DNA from: Zygaena filipendulae
Lineage: Eukaryota > Arthropoda > Insecta > Lepidoptera > Zygaenidae
Reading direction: 5' to 3'
Length of the DNA: 64,000 nucleotides
Assembly: GCA_907165275.2 (NCBI GenBank)
Contig: OU015671.1
Span: 8,711,001-8,775,000 of the forward strand
Position numbers and translations under genes: made by a program. Positions 22,288 to 33,724 of this stretch are shown piece after piece. Position 1 is the stretch's first letter. Each line of letters opens with the position of its first letter. The notes beneath the pieces were generated by a model that was given only the letters and a program-made list of their open reading frames with translations, had not been told where the DNA came from and ran no database searches.

Positions 22288-22903
22288 CGTATATAACACC
22301 TATACTGTAATATCTCTTCACTCTGCTATTCTTTTCTCTGTGATCACCACACGACGGACGGCTTGTGAAAAAACCCACGGTTTAGGCTATGGGACCGCGC
22401 CATGAGAGAAGATGGAGAAAATAAGTGGATAAAAGATATAAAACGCCAAGTTAGTGTCCTCCCACTGTGTCGTACCGCAAATTTAATTCCGCACCGGGCA
22501 GCGAACTTGGGAAAATTTCGTACGAAATTAAATTCTTTGTGTGAATCCTATCCTATGGGGTAGTTCCGATGTAAGTACATTCTTGGACCTGGCTGCGGTT
22601 GTAATGTTAATTAGTACCTACGTGACGTTGAAAATATCTTTGTGGGTTGCATTACTCTTAACAGTATTAAGTGTTGCATAGATCCTTCTTTATTTCATGC
22701 AAATGCTGAAAAATGACAGAAAGATATGAGAAGGTGATGGCAACTTGCGCGCGTGACGAAATGAAAGGAAAACAGAAACGTAAAACCAAACATTATGATA
22801 ATAATCCACTTCACAACACACAGATCTACTTGATCCCAAAGTAAGCTATTACTAGCTTGTGTCATGGAAACCAAGCAAACGTGGTATATATTACATACAT
22901 TTA
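22288..22903. other. Single-copy-looking intergenic sequence
   Basis: A GC-richer patch at 22460-22600 has no repeat end. No gene recognised. Confidence 0.4.
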
Positions 22904-23248
22904 TATACAACGTGTTAATGAATTAACTGAAAACTAGAAAGTAGTTTGCTCAGAATAGACTTACGAATGGATCGCACCACGTTTTAATATAGGTTACATT
23001 TTTTTCATTTTTACGAGCCCATGTCTAAATTATTTATAATACAATATTTGCCGCGTACGCCGCCCGCAGCAAAAAAATCGAAACGGTCATTGACGCGTAG
23101 GCGCGCGCGTAGCCCTTGGATTTTCGTAGATCGGTCACCCCCAAACTAAGGTTAAATAACTTTTAAACTATTAATTTTTTCGACATAAATTTTATTTTCT
23201 TAAATGGGGTGTATCAGGTTTTTAGTTAATTCATTAACACTATGGATA
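22904..23248 (+). mobile_element. M2 MITE, copy 1
   Basis: Terminal inverted repeats TATACAACGTGTTAATGAAT / ATTCATTAACAC...TATA, continuing as TAACTGAAAAC. The interior carries CGTACGCCGCCCGCAGCAA and AAATGGGGTGTATCAGG. Three copies in the window (also 46789, 51270). The right end of this copy is slightly degraded. Confidence 0.75.
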
Positions 23249-23249
23249 T

Positions 23250-23385
23250 ATAAACACACCCAGACTGGAAAGTGGAACCCTGTGTTCATCACACAAAGTG
23301 CACCTCCACCGGGAATCGAAGCCGGAACCTCTTGATTAGCGGGCAGGCATGGCGACCTACTACGCCAATCGGGTCGTCAATAATG
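23250..23385 (-). repeat. Second tRNA-derived SINE family, copy 1
   Basis: Read on the minus strand: a tRNA-like head with CGATTGGCGTAGTAGG, AATCAAGAGGTTCC and B box GGCTTCGATTCCCGG, then GTGCACTTTGTGTGATGAAC. It matches the plus-strand copy at 41505-41605. Distinct from SINE copies A-E. Confidence 0.65.
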
Positions 23386-24539
23386 AAACCCACGCGGATT
23401 AAATCTGGGGGGATGCTAGTTTTTAATTTTACATATTGACGAATGCATAACCTCCTCCTTTTTGGAAGTCGGTTAAAAACAGGAGAATGCTGAGCTGACG
23501 GCGTTGTTGTCCAGTGTAAAAACGCCCGTTATCAGAACCATTTTTGCCTCCACAAAGCGGCTTGAATGCTGTACCCTGAGAGCACTCGAAAGCGCTTGGC
23601 TGTGACTCAAAGAGGGTTTAGGCTAGACAGACAGACAGATGCTATCGACTCGTGTTGACTGAAGCCTCGATAACATCTTATTTGAACTAGTCTGAGACGT
23701 GAGTACCTATTCCCACTTATTGAAGGATTGTCAATATCGGTATAACAAATACGGTTAGTACTTACTTCCATGTACCTACTTATATCCACATGAGTACTAG
23801 CTGCTGTTATCTATTTTTAGGTTATGTATCATATTGTTTATCATGTCATACAATGACCTCGTCATACATACATATCTGAACTGCTCTGGAAAGCGACACG
23901 GTTCGGTTCCCGTTTTGGGCAAGTCGTTTAGCCTTAAGTGTCGAACAATGAGCAAACTGTTAGGTGCTTGAAATGTCTGAATGAAATTTGCATTAGATAC
24001 AGTGTGGAAAAATATAGTTACGAGAAAAAGTAAGTACATAGGTCCTAGGTAGTATATAGTTATTAAAACCAGAGAGTTGTTTTATTTGAAATATTATTCA
24101 ACAGTTAGTAAAGCAATAAAAACAAATTATCACAAATAATAACTTCAGTTGTCTTGTGCCCAAGAAGCTCTCCGTAATTTGAGTCCAAAAGGCGACCAAC
24201 CCGATAATGTTTAGCAAATTTTACTAAACAGGATGAGATGACTGTTATAAAACCATTGTATCAATGGCTAGAGCAATGACGTTGTATGAATTGATAGATT
24301 CTATCAATTTATGTTTAAAAAAAAACAACCTGTATACCTATTGCAATTTGCAAATTAAGATTTTATGTGTGTAGATCTGATTATATTCACTCCTCAATTT
24401 CCCACAAGATGTTTGTCATTCAACGTGATAAGTGGGTACTTAAAATTAGTTTCCTAGGCTTTCGACCTTACCTTAGTCCTTACATTATTTAAAGTGAGTA
24501 AATAAAATCGGAATTTATTCTAATAACACTGTTAAAGAT
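23386..24539. other. Unassigned intergenic sequence
   Basis: TTTTTGGAAGTCGGTTAAAA at 23459 is a recurrent short motif, possibly a retroelement tail. Small palindrome TTGATAGATTCTATCAA near 24292. Short minus frames at 23607 and 23797 lack features. Confidence 0.4.
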
Positions 24540-24675
24540 ATAATGGGGCCCTACCAGGGATAGTGAACTTTCTAATGATGAAAGAATTTTTGAAATCGGT
24601 CCAGTAGTTTTTGAGTTAAATCGTAACAAACAAAAAACAAAAAATATTTCCTCTTTATATTAGTATAGAGTATAG
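24540..24675 (-). mobile_element. Helitron-like 5' part
   Basis: GAAAGAATTTTTGAAATCGG, CCAGTAGTTTTTGAGTTAA and the TTTATATTAGTATAGAG end match the inner and 5' portions of the family read on the minus strand. Confidence 0.5.
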
Positions 24676-25244
24676 ATAGACTATCTATAGACAATATCAA
24701 AGGCAGATCGCTTCACCCGAACCGCGCACAAAGTAGGTGCACAGTTCAAAGGGACGACCTGAACCCTTCAAAAATAGGTTCGCCCTTTTAGGACATTGCC
24801 AAGAGTCACCAAGGCCCAATAATTTCCTTACTCAATAGATTGAGGCACGAATAGAAATTTTTCGTAGATTTATGGTATAACTTTTGGAGAAACAAAACCA
24901 TACCGCGTTGAAATATAGATAAAGCGCCATCTAGTGAGCTCAAGGAGTAACGTTAAGAAATTATAATTATTATGGTAACAAAAATTAAAAACATGATGGT
25001 GTATAAAAAATAGTAGGTAACTACTGGCATTGCAAAATACTAGCTGTTGCCTACGACTCCGTTCACTTCCGCTACTATAACAAGAATCATTTTTAGTTTC
25101 CTATGAACACCACTCAAGAGCTATCGAGAAGTCCTACCAAAGAGTCCTACTGCAACAGCTGATTTTTTTTTTAATATCCATTACCAAAAACTTAGAGACA
25201 GAGAGCGATTGATATTAATGGATGCCAGTTAGATACAGGGATGC
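24676..25244. other. Unassigned sequence
   Basis: A degraded ACTAGCTGTTGCCTACG at 25039 may be another Helitron-like end. Otherwise nothing recognised. Confidence 0.4.
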
Positions 25245-25870
25245 AGTAAAAAAATCTTTTCATTACTCATGCTCGGAAAGTAGGTCTGAAGTTGCCTGAG
25301 AAGCGGGTTGAAAGTAGCCCTTTTCAGCCCTAGGGAGAATCGCTTTCAACTGACAACTGTCAAATTATTAAAAAAAAACTAGGTCTATTTTCACATTTCT
25401 ATTGAACCATGTTTCAACTTTCTATACAGCCAGCGCGATGTAAAATTGAAATAACGTAAAGTTTAAGTAGGTATTAATTAAAATAAAATTCACCCACTTT
25501 TTCTTAAGCTAATTCCTATTTATATTTTTTTATTTTCTTTAATTAATACTTAATAATTAAAGAAAATATTTTTTTTAGGTCGCCACAATGTAAATAAAAA
25601 ATACTGGCTGAATAGCTAGCCGGCCAAAGAAAAAGAAATAGGTGGGAAAGTGTCAAGCGACTATCCGATCTTCACTCATTTTTTCTTTAGCTAATTCCTA
25701 TTTTTATTTTTACTTTCCTTGCATTCGTAATGAAAAGCACAATGTTACCCTCGGGAGAAAGTAACTTATTTAGTGCCTCGAACTATTGGCGCCCTCGCTA
25801 CGCTCGGGCGCCAAACCCCATCTCGGCACTAAATGAGTTACTTTCACCCCTTGGATAACAATGTACTATT
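25245..25870 (+). mobile_element. M4 repeat, copy A
   Basis: Corresponds to 33165-33585 in inverse orientation. Shared blocks: TCATTACTCATGCTCGGAAA, AGGTCTGAAGTTGCCTGAGA, TAGGGAGAATCGCTTTCAAC, TTAGCTAATTCCTATTTTTA, CCTTGCATTCGTAATGAAAA and the GC-rich palindrome GGCGCCCTCGCTACGCTCGG. Copy A carries an extra internal segment (about 25380-25670), with the TTAGCTAATTCCTATTT block present twice. Family unknown, probably a MITE. Confidence 0.65.
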
Positions 25871-26288
25871 TCATCTATGGTATTGAAAGGAGTAGTTGTT
25901 TACTCCCATTTTGAATGTTCTAAATATGAAAGTTTTATTTTTTGTTTTACAATAGTTACATCTTTTAAACTGTCTGTGGATACATGAACGAGTGCAAAAT
26001 GCAATGAAGGAAACGCATAGGGCCGGCGAGCGGACACTTCCGTAGGGCAGCCATGATTCAAATACGAATGCCATGGATGGAAGCAAGGGCGGGCGCTATC
26101 TGCATCGTTCATAATATTTATGTCGGGACCGAGGGGAAATTAGATTTATCGCCGCAAATGATTTTATCTTGATTTATAAACGTTCAGTACTTTGGTAGCA
26201 TTTGGAAAATTATTCGTGGCTGATTCGATACAAAATGGATACAATACATAGGTACGTTATTGCACTACAAAAAATTCCCAATAAAAAC
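25871..26288. other. Single-copy-looking sequence
   Basis: 26000-26160 is GC-richer without repeat ends; overlapping minus frames of 71 and 70 codons show no domain. Confidence 0.4.
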
Positions 26289-26545
26289 CAATGTACATCG
26301 ATAATAAAAAGTGTGTTAACCGACACTGGAGAAATTTTGAGTAAATTGTGTTTTAAAATTATAGCGCCATTTTGTTTGAAAATTTTCTTCATGTTTAAGA
26401 TTTTTTTGGTACACAAACAATGTAATCTAATCAGGTAAACATACATTAAAAAAAACGTTTTATAACTCTCAATAAAGCGTTCTAATCAATAACTTAATTT
26501 TATTTTGTGGGTTAACATATTGTTATTTCTTATCGGCGTCCAAAT
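26289..26545 (+). mobile_element. M1 MITE, diverged copy 6
   Basis: Element about 26293-26541: degraded left end GTACATCGATAATAAAAAG, then GTGTGTTAACCGACACTGG, and a right end CTTATCGGCGTCC. Flanks CAAT and AAAT differ by one base. Older than copies 1-5. The 78-codon frames on both strands follow from the element's quasi-palindromic structure. Confidence 0.75.
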
Positions 26546-27194
26546 GTAAAATACATCCTAAATAAAAGATGGTTAAGTTTATTTAAGTAAAGATGTGCTT
26601 TTATTTTAATAACTATAGCTAATCCTTGCGGCTTCACTGGCGTTAACTTGAAAACTTCTCAAATTATTTGTAAAAATATACCTAATCAAATAATAACCTC
26701 AAATGTAAACATCTGTATTACTGACTATTATGCTAGTTCGGAGCCTACAGAGTCCAGACAGTTTTGTAACAAAAATAAATCCACAAAACAAAAAAAAATA
26801 ACCAATTTTAAGATTTTAACCAATAAAATTAGTTGGCAACCCCCGTGACTAGTGGGGAGCACGCTCCAAACTTCAGTTAAAATTAAACTGTACATGCAAC
26901 AGATGTAGTTAATTTAGAACTCGCTTTGCCAGTTAAAAACAGGTAATTATTTAGTCTGTGAATGATGTGAAACAGCTTGTTTTATTTTTTGTTGTATAAA
27001 GTTTCATAAGTTCTATTCTAATTACTGGATGATTTCAATTAAATTTTACATGTAACTTATGACCTCCATCACACTATACTGTAGAACAGTGGTAGGTTAA
27101 CTTTCTTCGTGAAAAGCCAGAAAGATTCTGAAATTTCTGAGGAGGGCCACAATTATAGATTTTTTTTTTTTTCATTTCGCCCTAACTATACAGG
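26546..27194. other. AT-rich intergenic sequence
   Basis: A degraded CCTTGCGGCTTCACTGGCG at 26624 hints at a minus-strand Helitron-like end. The rest is unassigned. Confidence 0.4.
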
Positions 27195-27423
27195 GCTGTT
27201 ATTCACTATGACCAACAACATTCCTTGCCCATAACGCGCGCCCCCAACGCATTTCCAAACGTTCTAGATGCCAAAATATTAGAAATTATCATTCTTTATG
27301 CCATAAGACACGTTGTAAATGTATTTTTTTTTTGAGTAAAAATTCTTTGATTACCAGGGAAAAACCGTTTTTGCGGCGTCTTATCTTAACGCGGCGTGTT
27401 ATGGTCATAGTGAATAAGGGTCC
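27195..27423. mobile_element. M6 MITE, copy 1
   Basis: Inverted ends GGGCTGTTATTCACTATGAC and GTCATAGTGAATAAGGGTCC. The interior includes CCATAACGCG-type words, TTCTTTATGCCATAAGAC and GGCGTCTTATCTTAACGCGG. The copy at 60143-60366 is in the opposite orientation. Confidence 0.75.
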
Positions 27424-27578
27424 AGGGTTCACTCGCGCCCACGTCTTTCACCTCACCGCGACTACGCGACTAACTAGTCTAGCTGAATCCTTTACCTCCT
27501 CTTGCTTAAATCTTTCTTTCTTTCTTTTTTTCTATGCATGACCGTCAAAATTTGATTACTACACATTTCCAATATATG
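27424..27578. other. Unassigned sequence
   Basis: T/C-rich tract (27508-27530); nothing else. Confidence 0.4.
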
Positions 27579-27725
27579 GTCGGTAACGCTGCGCTGTAGA
27601 AAACCAAGGAACTATCGTCACGAAAAATTACTTTTATTGGACGATTTTTCGTGACCACTTGACATAACGATTATTTATTCTTTAGTTTTCTATAGAATTA
27701 CCGATCATAGATTGTCAACTTGGCT
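27579..27725 (+). mobile_element. M8 MITE
   Basis: Inverted ends TCGGTAA...TAGAAAACCAAGGAACTATC and its counterpart ending AGTTTTCTATAGAATTACCGA (27704). An inner hairpin TCACGAAAAAT / ATTTTTCGTGA is present. The right half and its flank TAGATTGTCAACTTGGCTAA recur at 241-605. Confidence 0.6.
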
Positions 27726-27747
27726 AAGGAGGCTGGACTAATCAGCC

Positions 27748-27956
27748 ATGACCATAAGGGCGGCGCCAGTCTCGGCGGCAGCGGGTGCGGCAAAAACAAA
27801 TGTTAGACATCATAAGAAGTGGCCACAGCTCGCGCCGCTGACAGCTGTGGCCAACTTCGTGTGTTGTCTACCATTTGTTTTTGCCGCCACCGCCGCCGCG
27901 CCGCCGACACTGTGGCCAAGGGGTAAAGCGCGGCGCGCGGCGAAATGCGCCACAAC
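27748..27956. repeat. GC-rich foldback
   Basis: Arms at about 27787-27831 (CGGCAAAAACAAATGTTAGA to GGCCACAGCT) and 27842-27888 (AGCTGTGGCC to ATTTGTTTTTGCCGCC) pair with few mismatches around a 10-base loop. The 73- and 65-codon alanine-rich frames on either strand are by-products of GCC repeats. Confidence 0.65.
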
Positions 27957-28691
27957 ATTACCTAGATAAGCAAGGGCGGATACAGGATATTTTTCTGGGA
28001 GGGGCACAAGGGGCGGACGGAAAAATTAACAATAACTGTTAGAAATAACCTTTATTTTTTATATTTATAGTTTATTTCTACAAGTTCAAGTATGTCTATA
28101 GAAAGATTTATGAGAGTATCAAAGTAATAGAAAAAATAAATGTTTGTTATTTTTAATTATTGTTAAAAGTTTGTTAAAGAAAGTTTTTTTTCCCGCGACC
28201 GCACCACTCATTTTTCATTTGCAAGTGCGCGAAAGGGATGCAACGAACAAAATTCGCAATTCCAGTAGTCAGAAATAGACAAGAGTTTCACTCATGTGAC
28301 AGAAACAGAAAGACTGTTATATTATTCATATATTTTAACAAGTTTGATAATTTGATTTGCTTCTAAGTATGTACTGTGATGGGATCTCCATAGAAAACAA
28401 AAATACCATCTGGGGGGGGCACGTGCCCCCGTGCCCCCCCCCTAAATCCGCCCTTGTAGATAAGCTATAGCGTGTTAACCGACAGTGGAGAAATTTTGAG
28501 TAAATCGTGTTTTAAAATTATAGCGCTAAATTGTATCAAATTTTTTTTATATTCAACAAGTTGTTAGTATTTAAAAATATAATAAGGTAAACACATAGTT
28601 AAAAAACGTTCTGTAACTCTCAATAAAGCGTTCTGTATCAACAACTTAATTTTGTGGGTTAACATCTTATTGCTTATCGTTATCGGCATCC
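27957..28691 (+). mobile_element. M1 MITE copy 7, split by an hAT MITE
   Basis: The left terminus survives as CCTAGATAAG before 27971; after the inserted element it resumes TAGATAAGCTATAGCGTG, then GTTAACCGACAGTGGAG, and ends TTATCGGCATCC near 28691. An old copy, like copy 6. Confidence 0.7.
27963..28464. mobile_element. hAT-type MITE with 8-bp target duplication
   Basis: Element 27971-28456 (486 bp) with CAAGGGCGGAT and ATCCGCCCTTG termini; GGGGCAC/GTGCCCC runs lie inside both ends. TAGATAAG flanks it on both sides (27963-27970, 28457-28464). An exact 8-bp duplication with CA(A/G)GG termini is characteristic of hAT transposons. No coding capacity. Confidence 0.85.
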
Positions 28692-29990
28692 AAAAATACG
28701 TAGATGCGTACCTACAGTACCTACCTACTAATTTGGGATCTCAGGCTATCTAAGTAGGCAAGCCTGCCTGTTTATCAAGCGAATGAGTTATAGACACTTG
28801 CGCTATTCGCAAGGTATATATTTGATCATCATACCTACTCAGAGCACCTATTATTTACAATAAACTGTTTTCTCTATGAAAAATGAGCTTTTGCCATCAA
28901 AGTAGAGCATTTGGTATTGTATAACAAACAATACCTACACTACCTAGTCTAGAACATCATTTCAGTAAATATATATTTTACCAAGAGAGTCGAAAAGCGA
29001 CACAAAGTTTAATTATAATTGAGTTCTCGTTAAGTAAACCTTATATCTACTCATAAGTTCTTACTCTCTGTGATACGCGGTTGCATAGAACGAAGAATAC
29101 TTTGTGGCCGGATTCGAGTTTTAATTCATTCAGAATTGTCTTCGTTCTACATGTTTTAACCAATTAGCAAATTCGTGAACTTACAACATAACTGAGCAAC
29201 TCTGCTCATTATTCTTTACAACTTAGTATGGAATTAACCGAGTAAGTTCCTACCTAATGACAAAAACACACAACCTCAGGTGGTTTTCATTTTCGTTATT
29301 ACGTAGGGACTACGGGCGATATTATTAAATTTTTTTGCGAACCCTAAGTTGTTCCTTCCTATAGCAAAAGTTGTACAAAACGATGCGCATTTTCTAACAT
29401 AATGGTGCATTAGAATATGACTTGGGAGTTGGGAAGTTTTATAAAGAATCCACTAAATATGTTTTGAAAATATGGCAGGTATTACTTATTATTAGATATT
29501 GTTCGTACTTCTAATAGTTAACTTCTGCAACAACAAATCGCAAATAATATTCACTCAAAACTGGCTTAATAATGTTGTTTTTCGCTTAATTAAGAATATA
29601 ATTAAATTAAGAAAAAACAACGCCTATAATTAATTTTAAAAATAATTTAAATTCGCTACAGCTGCAGCGTATCGAAAGTACTGAGTTCAACATGAGTTCA
29701 CCGGGTCTTCTTTCCACTCGACTCTAAACTAATATTATAAAGAGGTAAAGTTTGTGAGTTTCGATGTAAGGGATAATCTCTGAAACTTAAAAAGTTACAG
29801 TACAGTATCCCTGAGTATTGTAGGGTATTTTTCATTCCGACACAAAGTGTTTGAGTTCCAAAATTGACGATTGAATAATCTCAGGTGTAATTTTAAAAAG
29901 GAAAAGTGTGATTTTTTCTATGTTTGTTTCTAATGGATAGGTAAACTCATACGATCTGAAATTAATGCCAGCGAGGTCACTAATTTCAAG
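28692..29990. other. AT-rich intergenic sequence
   Basis: No frame, repeat end or RNA gene recognised over 1.3 kb. Confidence 0.45.
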
Positions 29991-30145
29991 TGCTTTTTAG
30001 GGTTCCGTAGCCAAATGGCAAAAAACGGAACCCTTATGGATTCGTCATGTCTGTCTGTCTGTCTGTCCGTATGTAAAAGCCACTTTTTTGTGATCTGTCA
30101 TCTCGCTCGACTGTGTGTCACACAGTTATTAAATGCAGCAAAACA
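29991..30145 (+). repeat. Dispersed repeat fragment beginning GGGTTCCGTAG
   Basis: GGGTTCCGTAGCCAAATGGC, AAAACGGAACCCTTATGGAT and a (GTCT)n tract at 30046-30066 are in an order I recognise as widespread in lepidopteran genomes. The first 40 bases contain an inverted pair GGGTTCCGT / ACGGAACCC. The 63-codon frame here is part of the repeat. Confidence 0.55.
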
Positions 30146-30378
30146 ACAGATTATGTCGCCCTTTAACAAATTTATAGCTTCGAAGTTGGAAATTTACAAC
30201 TTTTAATCCTTTAATTAATATGATCGTAGATCAAATTAAAAAGATTATATTATATTGATTAAATTTTATTTATACGTTCATTTTATATGGAAATCCTGTC
30301 CTAGATTTATATAATACTATCTGTTCGATGCTCCGGTTTCACCTACGTCGGAAGTCGAGTCTCTTTGTATCGACATGA
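30146..30378. other. Unassigned sequence
   Basis: No feature recognised. Confidence 0.4.
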
Positions 30379-30690
30379 GCAAAGATATTGAAAGAGAATA
30401 GATTGACAATACGCTCGGTCGCTAAGCTTTACCCTCGAACCACGCAGCGGTCAAATGATCTCATGATTATAAAATGCCGTTGGCTAGCAGAGACTATTGT
30501 CTATAGATACCACTTGACGTAAAGCGATGTAATTGGCTATTTGAAATGTACTTTGTGGTGACTGGTATTTGATTGCGTCGCAACGATGTAATTGGTTTTT
30601 ATTTTGATCATTCTCCCCGCAAAAGTTGTTTGACGTGGATTGCATAGTAAAAGTTTATATTGTTCGTATATTCTCTTATAATGTCTTTGG
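30379..30690 (+). mobile_element. M3 MITE, copy A
   Basis: Ends AAAGATATTGAAAGAGAATA and TATTCTCTTATAATGTCTTT are imperfect inverted repeats. The interior includes GACAATACGCTCGGTCGCTA, AGACTATTGTCTATAGATAC and GATGTAATTGG. Copy B at 31916-32225 is the reverse complement. Confidence 0.75.
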
Positions 30691-30835
30691 ACATGAGACT
30701 ATAACCTATTCCAAGATCTAAATTACTCGTAACTACGTAGCTTCCTATTAATTTTTTTTTTATTTGAATCAGTTCGTTATTTACGGAGACGACCGCCTAT
30801 AAACAAACAAACTTTTTCACTTTACGGTAGTACTT

Positions 30836-30993
30836 ACTAATTCTACCCTGCGGGTTCACCCAAAAAGTACCCTATGTCCTTCTCTGTACCCCTAACAACG
30901 TGCATGCCAAATTTCATCCGAATGCGTTCAGCCGTTTTTGCGTGATTGAGTAACAAACATCCACACTTTCACATTTATAATATTAGTAGAATG
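30836..30993 (-). mobile_element. Lep1-like Helitron copy
   Basis: CTACCCTGCGGGTTCACCC, AAAAAGTACCCTATGTCC, AACGTGCATGCCAAATTTCA and TTTATAATATTAGTAGAAT, all reversed relative to plus-strand copies. Truncated at the CTAG end. Confidence 0.65.
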
Positions 30994-31915
30994 ACCTCAA
31001 CCAGTCAAAACATTCAAAACTTACACGACAACATAGACGAACCAACGATTATAAAAGATATCCCATCAGCTACACATCACTAGCTTAAAATAGAGCTCAT
31101 TATATCCCACAATCCAGTTCACTCCTCAGTTACCGGCCCATCGCGATCGGAGATAGGCCACGTGCGCCGTGCCACTTAGAGAAGTGAAGGAAATTGGCCG
31201 CTTTATAATAATAAGTATTATGTCGATAATAATTATCGATATAATGATAATTATTTTATAATTCAATGATCTTAACACTGTTACGTATACTTCGATCGAC
31301 TTTTACCGTTATTTATTCAATCAATGAAGTGTCTTCATTAGAGTATAGCTTCATTTTATAGAGAAAAATCCCTTTTTAATTTCGACTGTTCATTTTACAT
31401 ACGTCATTTATGTATATACTACCTATTCCTAAGATTTTTTATTATTATCATTAGAAAAAAAGGTCTGTGCATTAGATGTCTTTCTTATTATCTGCTCTTC
31501 GCGGTTTTACTCAGGGGAATTAGGGGATAAGGGGATTCCTAACGTAACTATGATAGCCACATAGCATCAATTCGACAAAAAATATATTTAGTTTAACGAT
31601 TACTTATATATTATTAACATTTGATATCGCTTGTTTGATATATACTTTGCGTTGATCATACCTAATATCGATACCCGAGACTGTATTTACAAATATAGTC
31701 GGTACATCACTACGCCTGACTATTTACTTACCTTGTCTTTACTCGAAATGCAACGACCACCTCCGGGGAAATCGAAGGAAGAGAATTCCGACAGCGAAGC
31801 TTGGACTAAACAAATAACGAGAGCAACAGAATAATTTCAGCTCCTTGCCTCTTAGATGGTCAACACACATTTGTGTTGTTCTTTTTGGGAACCGAACCTT
31901 CATTATATCTATAAA
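30994..31915. other. Single-copy-looking intergenic sequence
   Basis: AT-rich palindromic stretch TCGATAATAATTATCGAT at 31225. 31493-31530 (TCTTCGCGGTTTTACTCAGG) may be a decayed Helitron-like end. A 67-codon plus frame ends at 31834 with no domain. Confidence 0.4.
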
Positions 31916-32225
31916 CCAAAGACATTATAAGAGAATAGACGAACAATACAAACTTTACTATGCAATCCACGTCAACCAATTTTTGCGGGGGGAATGATCA
32001 AAATAAAACCAATCAAATCGTTGGGACGCAATAAAATACCAGTCACCACAAAGTACATTTCGAATAGCCAATCACATCGCTTTCCGCCAAGTGGTATCTA
32101 TAGACAATAGTCTCTGCTAGCCAGCGGCACTTTGTTAGCATAAGATCATTTGACCACTGCGTGGTTCAAGAGGTAAGCTTAGCGACCGAGCGTATTGTCT
32201 ATCTATTCTTTTTCAATATCTTTGC
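31916..32225 (-). mobile_element. M3 MITE, copy B
   Basis: Reverse complement of copy A with about 85-90% identity by eye; ends AAAGACATTATAAGAGAATA and TATTC...CAATATCTTTGC. Confidence 0.75.
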
Positions 32226-32624
32226 TATAAACTATAGGTTAATTATTGTTGCCAATAGAATAAAATACTTTTTATTGTACACCAAAATAATGTTACATCG
32301 TGTTTACAAAAAAAAAATAAAAATTATGGCATAATTATGCATGCAAGGCCAATCGTACTGGTTTTTTTTTCACTAATTTTACTCTTTGGAAGAGAATATC
32401 ATATTTTTCAGTTGTTGTTGAAAGCCCCTGCAAATCATTTTGTTTTCGTAATATCAAAAAAATTTCGATATATTTTTGAATACAAGCTTTTTAAATCTTT
32501 AGAACCTACAGCTACTCTGTAGGTACATGTAATAAAACAGAAGAAACTCTGCGTCTCTGTATTCTGAATACATTAAAAGAAGAGTAACAGAATATTTTTG
32601 TGTTTTATTTTTATTTTTGTTTAC
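32226..32624. other. Unassigned AT-rich sequence
   Basis: A 61-codon plus frame at 32337-32522 with a hydrophobic N-terminus has no other support. Confidence 0.4.
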
Positions 32625-32857
32625 ACTAATCTCCAAAACTATTGAACGGATTTTCATGTGGTTTTCACAGGTAAAAATACATTTATTATATTATTGTGAT
32701 TAGAAGAGATTGGGTTTCGTCGGCGGCCGAAAAGTTGCAAACACATTTGTCGGGCAAATGTTTTGTCAATACGCAGTTCGCAGGCTCGCATCTAAGACGT
32801 TCCCGGGGGAACTCCGAAATTCACACGGATGAGACCGTGAGGCACCATTAGTTTACG
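32625..32857 (+). mobile_element. Helitron-like copy with GC-rich insert
   Basis: CTCCAAAACTATTGAACGG, GTGGTTTTCACAGGTAAA, then a GC-rich insert (32715-32800), then GGGGGAACTCCGAAATTC and GAGACCGTGAGGCACCATTA. Confidence 0.5.
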
Positions 32858-33164
32858 CGTAACAACGCGTTTCTAGTACTTTTCTTTATCCCAGACAGTG
32901 AGTTTTATTTTATTTTTCAGTGTACAAGATTTTAAAAGGAGAATTAGCTCCGGTGACGCGTGAAATAGGAAACCAACGTCTGAAGTCTGAACGAGCAGCC
33001 CGCCATGTCTTCATGTCCGTACTGAAGTAGATACTGTCCGTACTTTGTACCTATCTGTTATAGAATTAACTAGATGAGAAATAGTTGGTGAAAATGATAA
33101 TGAAAAATGAAAAGCGTTTATTGAACAAGAAATAAAACTGTACAATAATGGGCATGATGACAAG
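32858..33164. other. Unassigned sequence
   Basis: No feature recognised. Confidence 0.4.
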
Positions 33165-33585
33165 GTATAAAAAAAATAGTACATTGTTATCCTAGGGGTG
33201 AAAGTAGTATGTAGCCCTCGGTCTATTGGCGCCCTCGCTACGCTCGGGCGCCAAACCCCGTCTCGGGACTAAATAAGTCTTTCTCCCGAGGATAACACTG
33301 TGCTTTTCATTACGAATGCAAGGAAAGTCAAAATAAAAATAGGAATTAGCTAAAGAAAAAAATGAGTGAATTTATTTTACATAAATCATCCATTAGGTGT
33401 GCTACTGGCCAGTAAGTATGCCCTCTATGACATAAAAAAAAAAACTTGAGTTTCTGCAGTATCCAGCTGTCAGTTGAAAGCGATTCTCCCTAGGGCTGAA
33501 AAGTGTTACTTTCAACCCGCTTCTCAGGCAACTTCAGACCTACTTTCCGAGTATGAGTAATGAAAAAATCTTTTTAGTCCCTGTT
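33165..33585 (-). mobile_element. M4 repeat, copy B
   Basis: Reverse complement of parts of 25245-25870: TTGGCGCCCTCGCTACGC, CTTTTCATTACGAATGCAAG, GAAAGCGATTCTCCCTAGGG, TCTCAGGCAACTTCAGACCT, GAGTATGAGTAATGAAAA. Confidence 0.65.
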
Positions 33586-33724
33586 AATTATAAATATGAG
33601 TGTGGATCTGATATCCAGTAGGTTCTACCTACTTACAAGCTTCATTTAGTGTAGCACCAGGTGGCACCGTGTGATAATGTCCTTGTTATTATTATTATTA
33701 TATAGCTCGCCACATACATATTAT

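Noticed and set aside
27748..27969. Alanine-rich 73-codon frame
   Set aside because: It arises from GCC/GCG runs in a foldback element, with a similar frame on the other strand.
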